From NCBI GenBank assembly GCA_023053575.1, contig JAKZAP010000014.1, positions 12,426,938-12,490,937 on the forward strand: DNA of 64,000 bases, given 5' to 3'. A model generated the notes under the pieces. That model worked only from the letters and a program-made list of their open reading frames with translations. It was not told the origin of the DNA and did not search any database. Positions 32,184 through 43,452 of this stretch are shown one piece after another. A program made the position numbers and the translations under genes. How positions within the stretch are numbered: the stretch's first letter is position 1; each line of letters starts with the position of its first letter. Source of the stretch: Branchinecta lynchi. Its lineage: Eukaryota > Arthropoda > Branchiopoda > Anostraca > Branchinectidae.

Positions 32184-35059
32184 ACAAGAGCTACGAGCTC
32201 ATATGGCACTTGTACGAGTAGGCTGTACAACAAAGTAGATGAAAACGTCACAAAATACACCCGCCATCCAAAAAGGCGGTTCGGAAATAGAAATAGGATA
32301 TTTAGTTTCACTCATTTCTGAGCAGTTCCGGCATCGTCTCGATTGCAAATGCACATGACTGTTCAAACTTTCATCCCAATAAATCCATTTGTTTGATCCC
32401 TAGACGTGCTACACGATTTCCGGTACTCACTCTATTTCCACCTACCGTGGCCGAATCTGGTTCGGAATAAAACAAAATCGACCACCTAAAGCATCTTCGT
32501 TTATACCATCTACCAAGTTTCACTCGAATCTGAGCATTTTTGGAAAGTTCCGGTACCCCCCCCCCCCTTCCCACCAACGTTGTCGGAGCCGGTTCGGGCC
32601 CAATCTCTTAATTCCCTCATCAAGTTTGACTGAAATTGGAGCATAGCCTATCTGCAAGTTTCCAGTACCCCCCCCCCCCCTACCTTGGCCGAATCCGGCC
32701 CAGACGCCAAATAACAAATCTAGGCCGCATAAACTCGGCACTGTCGAATTGCATCTCATTCGGTCCATCCGTTTGGTTTTTGTGCATGTCAAAAGTCCCC
32801 CCACCCCCAATTCCCCTAATCGTGGTCGCATATGGTTCGAACGCATGTTTTACATGTCGAGGCCATCGATTCGTATCACCCATGAAGTTTCACTCGAATC
32901 AGACCACTCGTTCGCAATTTACAGAAGTCCATATTTCTCTTCTCTTGCTCCCCCAAAAATGCTCGGATCTAGGAACGGAAGTTTCCGGGGGTATGTTCTG
33001 TCAGGTTTTTGAGTCAAGATAATTCGGGTCGCTAATATGCCTGCAAAGTTTCGTTGTCGTTTTACATCTGGAACTATTCTAACTCACGACTACCGGAATT
33101 CCAGGAAACCCCCTCCAACTCCCCCCACAGAGCCCCGAAACCATCTGGCTCCTGCAATTTCATCTAGGCCTAATGCTTGTTCCATCCATTAAGTTTCGTC
33201 CCAATCCCTCTACTTTTAGAGTTTCTTGAGTTTTCCACCCCCCCCCCCCATCCCCACAGATATCGGACCCGACTCGGACGTGACACTGAACGTCCGAGGC
33301 GATAGCTCACCAGACAAGTTTCATTCAAATCCGATCACCCAAGTTTCACGGAAATCTACAATGAACCCGAGAAGTCTGCACGTGTAGTAGGCCACTAGAC
33401 GCCCTAGGCTGTCCTGACTCCGATGACTGTATATAAGGACATTTACCATCTACGTCCGGCCTACTCCTCCCCTCGCCATAACATCAGGTTGAGAGTGCTT
33501 CTTCACATACAAATACAGTCATCGTAACACGAGCTCATATGGGAATTGTTACGAGTAGATGGTACGAGCAACAATAAACTGGAAATTCCGGTACCCTTTC
33601 AAAATCGTGCTCGGATCAAGTTCCCACCAAGTTTCATCCCGATCCCTCCACTTTAAGCGTTTCTCAAAATTTCCGGTTACCTCCTCCAACCCCCCCCCCC
33701 AGTGTCATCGGATCCGGCCAGGATTTAAAGTGAGGTGTCTGAGACACAAGGTCATCATAAATATCAATTTTCATCAAGATCCGATCAACCGTTCAAAAGT
33801 TATGCACGCCACTAGATTCCGGACTCCCCATCCACCCACTCCCCCCACGATGGTCGCGTCGGGGAAACGGCTGTTCTCAAGTCAATCTGTTCGGATCCTT
33901 GACATACCTGCCAAGTTTCATCGCCCTAGGACACCAGGAAGTATGCCGAACTCGCGGGATCGCTAGAAATCCGGACCCCCATCCCAACTCCCCCACAGTG
34001 CCCTGATCCGGTCCGGCTATGTCAATGACGTGTCTAGGACCTGTGCTTGTTTTTCCCACCAAGTTTCATCCCGATCCCTCCACTTTAAGCGTTTCTCAAA
34101 ATTTTCGGTTCCCCACCCCAACTCCCCCACAGTGCCCTGATCCGGTCCGGTTATGTCAATGACGTTTCTAGGACCTGTGCTTGTTTTTCCCACCAAGTTT
34201 CATCCCGATCCCTCCACTTTAAGCGTTTCTCAAAATTTCCGGTTCCCTCCTCCAACTCCCCCCAGTGTCATCGGATCCGGCCCGGATTTAAAGTGAGGTG
34301 TCTGAGACACGAGGTCATCCTAAATATCAACTTTCATCAAGATCCGATCACCCGTTCGCAAGCTAAAAATACCTCAAATTTTGGCTTCACCCTCCCTCCA
34401 CTCCCCCCCCCCCCCCAGATGGTCGAATCGGGGAATTGATGATTTCATATTTAAGCTGGTCGGGTCCCAGACATGCCTGTCAATTTCCATCGTCCCAGCA
34501 CATCAGGAAGCACGGAACTCGCGGGATCACTACAAATTCGGACTTCTCCCCCCCCCCAACTCCCCCAAAGTGAGCGGATCCGTTCCGGTTATATCAGTCA
34601 CGTATCTAGGACTTTTGCTTGTACTTTCCACCAAGTTTCATTCGGATCCCTCCACTCTAAGTGTTTTCCAAGATTTCCGGTTTCCCCCTCTAACTCCCCC
34701 CAGTGTCACCGGATCCGGTCTGGATTTAAAATGGAGGGTCTGAGACACGAAGTCCTTCCATGTATTAAGTTTCATTAAGATCCGATCACCCGTTCGTAAG
34801 CTAAAAATATCTAATTTTTCCTATTTTTTCCGGATTCCCCCTCCCTCCACTCCCCTCCAGATGGTCGGATCGAGGAAGCGACAATTTCTAATTTAATCTG
34901 GTCCAGTTCCTGATATGCTTGCCAAGTTTCATCGTCCTAGCTTATCTGGAAGTGCCCGAACTAGCAAAACCGGGACCGACAGACCGACAGACCGACAGAC
35001 CGACTGACGGACAGAAATAACAATCGCTATATGGCACTTGAGTAAGCTCAAGTGCCATA
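32184..35059 (+). mobile_element. Minisatellite-bearing element(s) with 3' hairpin
   Basis: The 5' signature ACAAGAGCTACGAGCTCATA begins at 32184. A second 5' signature (ACACGAGCTCATATGG) at 33524 suggests two tandem or nested copies. From 33600 the tripartite ~143-bp subunits are very clear, with the subunit starting CACCAAGTTTCATCCCGATC at about 33625, 34058, 34198 and 34634. C tracts here correspond to the G tracts of reversed copies. Near the 3' end GACAGACCGACAGACCGAC is followed by a 12-bp-stem hairpin. No coding capacity is credible. Confidence 0.65.
35030..35059 (+). other. Perfect 12-bp-stem hairpin at element 3' end
   Basis: TATGGCACTTGA, loop GTAAGC, then the exact complement. The stem repeats the ATGGCACTTG found near the 5' end. 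AAAACGA then CTAA and T follow, resembling the hairpin-plus-CTRR|T end of Helitrons; other copies lack the CTRR, so the true end may be the stem itself. Confidence 0.6.
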
Positions 35060-35389
35060 AAAACGACTAATCGGGTCTAAAAAATCTTCTTCCTGGATTG
35101 AATGCGTTCGGTCACGCTATTGGTATTATATAATTTTTCAAAGAAAGAATTAAACTTTTCTCTTACTGTACGTGCAAAAACTTATAGAAGCTGAATTTAA
35201 GAGGGTTCAGGTCTTTCTTTCTGGGGCAAGAAGTAGCGGGGAGTGGAGTGCTTTAGTAACGCAAGTCAGAGTCTTTCAGCACTGAAGGTAGACTAATTTA
35301 AGACAGATTCGGCATGTTCGTAGTCTCATCGGGGACCGCTTGGTTCGCACAGTGGACGGATACCTACCATGTTACGAATATGTCAACGT

Positions 35390-35560
35390 TGCTAACGGAT
35401 ACACATACAAAAAAATCTTTCAGTATTTGATACTGGGATTAATCTTGTCTTTATTGAGATAAGATTACCCCTAATTCGGATAAATCTTATCCCAGCAGAG
35501 ATAAGATTAATCGCAGTAGCAAATGCTGCATCGTTATTCGGAGAAACTTTTTACAGTGTA
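35390..35560. mobile_element. Palindromic miniature element (TACACTGTAAAAAG family), copy 2
   Basis: ACTGGGATTAATCTTGTC and its complement GATAAGATTAATCGCAGT bracket a short centre. The right end is CGGAGAAACTTTTTACAGTG, as in copy 1. Confidence 0.6.
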
Positions 35561-36823
35561 TATAGCAAGAATAGGCCTGGTGCCGAGCGTTTCTCCTTGC
35601 CAAGTAAGTCCAAGAGTCGGAAACAATCTTCCCCATCTGCTTGATTGTTCACAGTTTTATTGTCGGAAAATCGGTTCCTAGGCAACGCGAGAACAAATTA
35701 AATAATATCCGGCTGAGTCTGATATCTGACGAAAACTGTCAGTCTTGAGCAAATAAATTTTTTTCATTTTTTAGAATAAGGTCATTTTTCAGGATCGATC
35801 ATCCCCCTGTTAAAGGAAAGTCTTATTAATGGATAAGCTCTCAGGAAAGTGACCTATTGCACAAGCTCCCAGCCAGAACAAAATAATACTAGGAGTACTG
35901 CCAAGACATATGCTTTCCATGCTTGGCAAACGGGCGATAATTATAACGCCGCCCATTGCGCTCGCGGCATTAAAAGCGAAACAAGTTTGTGGGTTTAAAC
36001 ATTTGCAGTCTGCACCACATAACAGGGGAGGTTGTATTTGTTTGTGTTTTTAGACTAAGAAGTTATTGGAGCCAGCGCTGGTGCACGACTGATTGAGTTT
36101 CAATAGGGACGTTCTCTATCGCTAGTGGTGCTAGTGTCGCTGCTATTCGATTGTCTGTCACTTTTTTCAAGCCTTGACGCTGCTGCCTAGTTTTATCTTT
36201 CCCTGTTCCCAGCTAATGAATCTGAGTTGACCCGAGTTGCTGTTGTCAGCTATGTCTGTGTCATTGAAATAAGCGGTATGAGGTTTTGCTTATTCCCTTT
36301 CTAGGGTATCTGTTAGTCCCGGTATCTGCTAGAAAAAGCGGAAACAAGAACCCGAACCAACAAAAACCGTGACTGGTTATAATTGTGCCTGTCAAGTCCA
36401 GTTGCCCTATGTCGTGAGACTCCTGACTTTAGCGTCTATCATTCAAAAAATTATGTTTTTACTTTCGCAAGTATTCGATTGTCCTTAGTTAGCGTGTAAA
36501 GTATGTTTATAGGAACCTTTGTAAGTTTATTTCAACTGAAACTCGGCAACTGAAGGATTAAGCTTGAAGGGCTTAGTAAAGATAATAGTATTATAGTATT
36601 GGTGGAAATAAAAGAGAGACTAAGTCAGGTGAATGAATGAAAGTGGTAGCGTGATACTGCCCACATTGTATGAACAAATTAAGCTACTGTCATTTCAGCA
36701 CCAAAACAAAGATATGAATTCAGTACAACGTTTATTTGTATTACTGAAGGACAAATTATATATAATCCGAAAGGTTAAAGTTTAGAAAATACTTCAAAAA
36801 TACATAAAGAGTGAGACTAAATA
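35561..36823. other. Intron sequence, nothing recognised
   Basis: No coding exon, RNA gene or repeat boundary identified. Confidence 0.4.
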
Positions 36824-37147
36824 TTGATTGTTACTTCCCGTCAAAAATACTTCGCACGACCCTATCGTTTTGTTAGTTTAGCCCTGGTACTAACAACCCG
36901 TGCTCACGGTGGCAAATCCTATCACTATGACGTACCATTCGGATCGTGCAAATCTCCGGATGAATCCTTAATTTCGACTGATCTCGTGTCGTATAACCGT
37001 CCACCAGATCCATGGGACTATCATACTTCTTACTGCCCCTACCCTAGAACTGACTTTTGCGGTTTCAGCGGAGTACGTTTTTACCTGATCGCTGCTTTTG
37101 CAGGGCGCAAGTCTTACCTATTAGAATTGGTTATAATAAGTAAATAA
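36824..37147 (+). CDS. Unassigned 107-codon open frame
   Basis: The longest non-repetitive open frame in this intron. It contains an unusual Tyr/Pro/Cys-containing middle (S-Y-H-Y-D-V-P-F-G-S-C-K, then N-R-P-P-D-P-W-D-Y-H-T-S-Y-C-P-Y-P). I do not recognise it, see no signal peptide or domain, and no promoter or splice context supports it. It may be a chance frame or the remnant of an old insertion. Confidence 0.15.
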   Translation: MIVTSRQKYFARPYRFVSLALVLTTRAHGGKSYHYDVPFGSCKSPDESLISTDLVSYNRPPDPWDYHTSYCPYPRTDFCGFSGVRFYLIAAFAGRKSYLLELVIISK

Positions 37148-39255
37148 AAAGAGTAATTAAAAGATACTGTTTCACATTACGGAAAACTTAGATGGCAGGT
37201 TTCTCTTCTAAAATATCTGAATAGAACATGTGTCTACCCTAGAGAATCTTAAAATTCTACAGAACATATTCGACAACTTTTTTTTTGGCAGGCTTCTCCA
37301 AACGCCGAAAGCCGGGGAAAATAGAGGTGCGGTGGGAATCTCATTTCGTAGGCTTTTGGCTCCCTTCGCTCCTAGGCTCACTAATCGAATACACGCTTCC
37401 TCAAGAGCAAGTGATAAACATTCCTCTCTTCCCTGAGCTTACAGAACACCTCTATTGACGATCCGGCCATCGCAATTATCTCCTCCGATTCGCCATTCAC
37501 CCGGGCACCACCCGACACCATTAACTAGGTTCTCATTCAGAATAAACCTTTCTAGAAATTATTTGAGCGTTTTATATTTTTGTTCTTTTTTACTGCACTT
37601 TTGCCGTCTGGTAGTGGGTAATAAATTGTTCAGTCGATGCTTCATACTGCTTGTATGCACGAAAACGTCTGTCCAAGCCATCATAACTCCTCTTTCCTGT
37701 GTTCTCAGTGGAACTGGGGATGTTTACCGCCGCCCTGAAAGTAAGCAATCAACAAATTGACTGTAAATTCCCTAGGTGGGAATGACGTTTGCTTTGAAAG
37801 TTCTCTTTTTCATTTCCTTTGCTGGGAACTCGAGTTGTATGTATAATCGAAACAAGTGCGCAAGCTCTCAGACTTGGAGTGTAAAAGAATGAATTGAATT
37901 GACTTAAATTTCTCCCTTCACATAATGTTTAAAGTTCGTATTGCATAGTTATCCGTGAAACCAACAATTGAGCTCTCAAATAATCTCCAAACACGACTCA
38001 GGCCATCTCTCATATATACTCTCTATGAGCACTGTGGTTTGTTCCAATACACTTCGCTTTACTACCTTGCTCGAACAACGTAATGTTAAAGTCATACATT
38101 TTCAAAGTGCGTTTCATCTGACACTTTCCACGCCAGAACACTTGCTAGTTCACTTAAAAGTAATCGCTTCGCGTAAATCGTAATTCAGTCTCCAATCACA
38201 GCATTGTCCATCTTCGTCTTTCTATAGCCTTGCTTCTATAAACCCCCTAAAAACACACTAATGTCAAAGTCATCACGTTGCAGATCCCATTACATCATCC
38301 CCTTCCTTACGCGAAAACATATGTTGTGACTAATTGACAGCTCAGACCATTTGCGAAACATGAAACCGAACAAACGCAATGCGCATCTTATGGACAGCAC
38401 TGTAAATTTTAGTTTGATGAGTGTCATCTTTCACGAACTTAAGACATGGGCAATCTGGGCCCCGTTGCAAATGAACGGGAAGGGTGTGGGAGGTAAAATT
38501 CCAAAAATATATTCAAGAGCCTAAAAACCGTAAAGAAAAGGAATTTCATTGTAGTATATTTGTGGTCTATGCTACGCAAATTAGTCACTGTGGAATCTGT
38601 ACCTAGTAGCCCAAATGTTCGAGGCAGGACCCCCTCCTCCTAAGAAAACCTACACATCTAGACCCCAATGACAATAATCGTTCCAAGTTTCTACTTGCTA
38701 CCGGCCATGGTCACGGCCTTTGCGAGGCAAAGAGCTCCATGAAAAACTGTTTTCGGGCTTTTTTCAGATGCTGCTCTTAAACGGTACGGTATGATATGAA
38801 ATCTGTTGATGTCCCGTAGGGACATGGAAATACAGACAAAAACAAAACGACGAACTTGTATCCAAATCTACAGAAAACTATCTCTGCGTATAATTGACAG
38901 CTTGATAAATCTGCTCACTTTCCCTACTGAAATAGAGACTCTCTCTTCAACATTTTCACAATCTATTCCGAATCACACTTATTTACCCCAAATATTTACT
39001 TCCTCATATCTTTCAGTTCCCTACATTCACAGGAAGATGTAGCACACACTCATTCATTTATTCACAAATCGGGCAGAAAAAGGGACCAATTCTCCCTATC
39101 TCCAAACCAATGTACATCGTCCTACCCCTCAAAGGTAAACTATCATCCCCCATACCGTGCATTACTATTGCGGAAATGGAAGCTTACACCCTGCCGAATG
39201 CACTTGGAAGGCGAACTTATCTATTCACTATATCGATCTGATTTTTTTCCTGTAG
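37148..39255. other. Intron sequence before the C1 exon
   Basis: Open frames at 37230-37760 and 38806-39042 lack recognisable motifs. No repeat boundary was found. Confidence 0.4.
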
Positions 39256-39475
39256 AAAATGCACGTGTATAAGAAGACCCTGCAAGCTTTGATCTACCCG
39301 ATTTCCAGCACAACACCGCACAATTTCCAGCCGTGGACAGCGACCTCTCCGACATATTGTTACGAATGTGAAGGTCTTCTCTGGGGAATTGCCAGGCAAG
39401 GCGTTCGATGTACAGAGTGTGGTGTTAAGTGCCATGACAAGTGTCGGGATTTGCTGAACGCCGACTGTCTACAGA
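39256..39475 (+). CDS. unc-13: unc-13 exon: complete C1 domain
   Basis: A 220-nt exon with acceptor tttcctgtag and donor gtaagt. It reads [16 protein letters not shown] and then the entire C1 zinc domain. The ligand pattern H-x12-C-x2-C-x13-C-x2-C-x4-H-x2-C-x7-C is perfect, from H in P-H-N-F to C in N-A-D-C-L-Q. The C1 domain binds diacylglycerol/phorbol ester at the presynaptic membrane and raises Unc13 priming activity. The [11 protein letters not shown] loop, including the Trp typical of Unc13, is present. The 3' end leaves one base (A), completed to AGG by the exon at 57125. It is near-identical to known animal Unc13 C1, which makes this the anchor identification of the gene. Confidence 0.98.
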
Positions 39476-40660
39476 GTAAGTATGAAATCTACTTCGTGTT
39501 TTTTCAGCGAAGTCCTATGTGGCAATAAAGTTTGTGAAACGAAATTTACTCATAATTTATTCATGATGTCATGCCTGACTAATCTGTCTTGATCAACTTC
39601 CGTTTAATACCGTAATTTGTTGAAAGCCTTATAATTTTGTAATTCTTAGACATCAATCTACCTTGAAAAACATTTTATCACGAAATGTTAAAGGACACCT
39701 CGAACAACGTACTGTTGAAGAGTTGATTTTTAAATAGTTGACCAATTTAAAACTTAGCTATGATTACGGAAAATGACGAATTACGCATGATGGGCGCAAA
39801 CAAGAAGCGTGGCAAGCTTGATACCTAATCAGTACGTTGTTAACAGAGTAGACTAGTAAAGAATCTCGGAAACGAGAATGGACAGAAAAACTACTGAAGT
39901 AGAATGAAGTACTATGATAAGTATGACGCGTCCTTTGAAGTCTTTAAACCACGCGTAGTATGTTTCCTTATTCATTCTCATATTTTTGCTCTGAGACTCC
40001 CCTTCCGCTTGATGACGTTAAATTAAATTTGAAGTAAGGTCGTGTATACAAGAGCTGGGAAAGTGCTTTAATGGTTTAGTAAAAATATGCCATGTACTTT
40101 GCGGTTACTATACACAATTGAAGGGGACTAAGAATCCATTTTGTAAGCAAATGCACTGGTACACAAATAATCATGGGCCCTTGGTTCACGAAAGTATATC
40201 GTTTTCTTCCGTCGGGAAACCAAAGAAGAGGAACGATACTATGACAATTCTTACCGTCGGTCACCTTGACAAGTCCTTAGTTGGTCTGGTGGAAAGCTGT
40301 TCTGTAGACTCTTCAGGTCAAAAGTAAGCCTGGATTCATACATGGGCTTTGCATCGCAAAATATGGAGGTGAGTAGTAAATTAGAGAAATTCGTAGATTT
40401 TTTTTTTTTTATGTTCATTTCACTGCTCACCTGCACTCCCAGGATTCTTGTCTTTTCAACCTTCTTTAACCAAGACTTATCCAGTTATTGCTGATAATCT
40501 GCATTTGGATTTAACGGGATGAAACACTTCGTGGATGAAAGAAATTCTTCGATCAGATCGATTTGAAGATTAAGATAAGGGTAAAGTGATATGCTGTATC
40601 ATGAACGTTATTAGTTCTCCCCTCAGATGAGTATTAACCCGCTTTCACATTGACGCGTAC
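39476..40660. other. Start of 17.6-kb intron, nothing assigned
   Basis: Contains an isolated TTAAAGGACACCT at 39689 and a weak relative of the GATCATGGGCCC unit near 40165. No coding exon is recognised. Confidence 0.4.
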
Positions 40661-41317
40661 CCCATGAAAAATTTGTCAAAGAATAGTAGTATGAAGTTGT
40701 ACGAAAAAGTAGCATGCAGTACTATCGATGCTACTACATGCTTCTACTTCAAGGCTACCGTGCTACTGCATAATACTATATGCTACTATTAGCAAGACTG
40801 GATGCTACTATGGCAAGAAGGGATGCTACTGGATACCACTACATAAGATTGGACCAGTCTGAGGCACATTAAATGATAGTATTCTTTGCTATTACATAGT
40901 ATTACGTGCAACATTTTCGTACTACTACCATACTACTACGCTGGCTACAAATTTGTCATCGGGATTTACGCGTACCCGATGAAAAATTTGTCAAAGAATA
41001 GTAGTATGAAGTTTTACGAAAAAGTAGCATGGAGAACTAACTGATGCTACTACATGCTTCTACTTTGAGGCTACCGTGATACTGCATTCTACTGCATGCT
41101 ACTATTAGCAATCCTGGATGCTCCTAGAGCAAGACAGGATGCTACTGGAAACTACTATTAAGATCGGCCCAGTCTGAGGCACATTAAATGACAGTACTCT
41201 TTATTATTACATATCACTCACATTAAATGACAGTACTCTTTATTATTACATATCACTAGATGCAACTTTTTCGTACAACTATCATACAACTACGCAGGCT
41301 ACACATTTTCCATCGGG
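40661..41317. repeat. Two tandem foldback units (CCCGATGAAAAATTTGT family)
   Basis: Units 40661-40963 and 40975-41317 each begin CCCATGA or CCCGATGAAAAATTTGTC and end with the inverse (near GGCTACAAATTTGTCATCGGG). Both are full of ATGCTACTA-type short repeats. Unit 2 has an extra internal tandem duplication of 39 bp (CACATTAAATGACAGTACTC onward) at 41180-41257. Confidence 0.8.
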
Positions 41318-41616
41318 TAGGTAGAGCCCTTCACACAAAGCTACGCAACCTCTGCGTCAGGTTTGTGGCGACGCAACGCAGAGCTTGCGCAGACAAATGA
41401 AATGTAAATTTTTTCAGTGAAAAACGGAAGTTTTGGAAGAAAAACTGTAGAATAACCTACTAATGATGAACAAAAACTTACTAATGATGATTAAAACTTA
41501 CTAATTGATGAAAAAATGAAAATTTGGCATGAGAAACCATAAAAAGGAAAACGTAAATACGCATCCAGCGCGACATGTTCTCGAGCAGGTGTGAAAGATA
41601 CGCAACGCGAGATGAA

Positions 41617-41912
41617 GAGCGTGTTCCACCATTCTACAAATAGTAACTATTAGTTACTATTTCCGTTCCAACCTCACCAAAAGTTACTACGCTGACCGTT
41701 CCAACCTTCTCGAAATAGTAACTAATAGTAACTATTTGCTTACCACGCTCGGGAGCGTAGTAACTACGGATGTCTGTAACGTGATTGTTTGGATTCGCCC
41801 GTGGCATGATAGTCTGCTGGAAAATAGAAAAATTGTTCCACCCTTGACGGCAAAAAGTCAGAATTCGTGACGTAATGCGTAGTAACTATGGTAAGTAGGA
41901 TTGAACAAGCTC
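41617..41912. mobile_element. Miniature inverted-repeat element, copy 2 of the 5671 family
   Basis: Over most of its length it closely matches 5671-5974, from GAGCGTGTTCCACC to the diverged end TTGAACAAGCTC. The flanks (GAA/AAA) do not form a clean TTA duplication, suggesting an older insertion. Confidence 0.75.
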
Positions 41913-42175
41913 AAAGGCAAACGCGACGCATCGTAACGACACGTCAGTTTGAAAGCGGCTTTAGGTCTCAAATTTTATCAAAACCATACGTTTGCGAATG
42001 AATTTAAGGATATAACATGTTGAATCTTAACATGCTGGCGATGTTTCGTCCGAAAGTAATTCGGTAGAATCTGAGACGAGTCAGAAATTTGAATTATTGT
42101 ATGCTGTAGTTTCTGCTCGCATGATTGGGTTGAAAATAAGGTTTGAAGCCAAGCTGACGATTACATTAAAAAAAA

Positions 42176-42640
42176 AAATAGAAAACCGTGATTTTCGGGT
42201 TTTTTTCTTAATCAGCTAGTTATCCCTCGAAGATAATGTGCGAGGGATAATTATAGTTTCTGATATTTCGGTTGCACTTCCGGAAAACCGTCCTCAGAGA
42301 AACAAACAAATATTTTTCAAATTTGAGTTCTGTGTCTGAATCACAGATTTCTATACTTTTAACACACAGATTTCAATATTCGTTATTTTACATGTATTTG
42401 TGTGTCTTTCAATCCGCATCGTTCTTCCGGTTTTTAGTTACATGTCCTTTTAAGGTTTGTTGATTCCGCATCGCTTTTCTGTTGGTATTCTGTTGGATCT
42501 CATGATTTAGTTTTTTGTTTCTCTGAGGCAGTTTGCTGGAAGTGCAACCGAAATATCTGAATCTATATTTATTCATCCCACATCATCTTAGAGGGGTAAC
42601 TAGTTGAAAAAAATCACCAACAATCAGTGTTTTCTGTTTC
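42176..42640. mobile_element. Foldback element with ~95-bp inverted ends
   Basis: CTAGTTATCCCTC ... GATATTTCGGTTGCACTTCC at the left is mirrored by GGAAGTGCAACCGAAATATC ... GAGGGGTAACTAG at the right, with TTTGTTTCTCTGAG/CTCAGAGAAACAAA further in. Weak homology extends the arms outward to 42176/42640. The centre has no coding content. Confidence 0.75.
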
Positions 42641-42985
42641 TTTTTTTATGATTGGTTTGTGCAGAATTTGAAGAAAAACGGAAACTCAAATAGGACGTCG
42701 ACTTCTTGGTCAAGGTGATTCAATTGGAGTCCAGGAACCCATCCCGATTAGTTTCTCTTTGCTTCCATTTCCATCAGACTGATAGTTCCGCCGGAACCCG
42801 TCGAAGCCGGAAATTTGGCGAAAAAAGTTGAATTAGCAGAAATAGAAGAGATTAAACTTGCCATAGATTACTTTTCCCACTGGATCGATTAGTTGGCAAA
42901 AACCGCTGCGTGCTATTGTATGAAGGGGGGGGGGGGTAGCACCTGCAGTCGACTCGTGGAAACAGTGTATGAATTGATATACTTA

Positions 42986-43452
42986 TTGGGATCCCAAAAC
43001 CTTAGTGAGAGATACCGGTGACTTGGCAAGGGTTGTCCCGCCGTCCGTCTGTTAGCACGCTAACTCTTGAATTGGTTGAGATTGTTCAAACTTGGCGCGA
43101 GGATCCTTTGGGTCAAAGTACAGGTCAGATTCATAAGTGGGGCTTTACCTATATATAGGGATAGTGTCGGGGATTACAAACTAAGGGGATTTTTTTTTTA
43201 TATTGGAAATTTTGCTTTGGCTACTAAATGTCCTATAATCTTTTTGGTGAAAATTATTCCCTTATGAGCCTTGTTAGGGGTCTATTAGGATGGTGTTTTA
43301 TGTTGACCTGATCAGGTCTGAGGATGACGTGCAGGATGATCTTTGGTGATGACGTGACCTGGTCAAGATCGAAGATCTGCAGTACCTGACTGTATGTACC
43401 AGGAAGGCCAACAAGTATTCCCTTTTGGGTCCCGTGAAACCTTGATTATGTT
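42986..43452 (+). repeat. GGGATCCC-bounded repeat family, copy 5 (short)
   Basis: Begins TTGGGATCCCAAAACCTTAG, keeps the GAGGATCCTTTGGGTCAAAG block and ends TTTTGGGTCCCGTGAAACC. Most of the tandem CCGGAATCCGG units are missing. Confidence 0.6.

Noticed and set aside
32371..34778. Several 60-135-codon open frames
   Set aside because: Products of the tripartite minisatellite in the opposite orientation.
35060..35071. CTAA|T after the hairpin as a definitive Helitron end
   Set aside because: Other copies end at the hairpin (GCCATA) without a CTRR motif, so the match may be fortuitous; kept only as a possibility.
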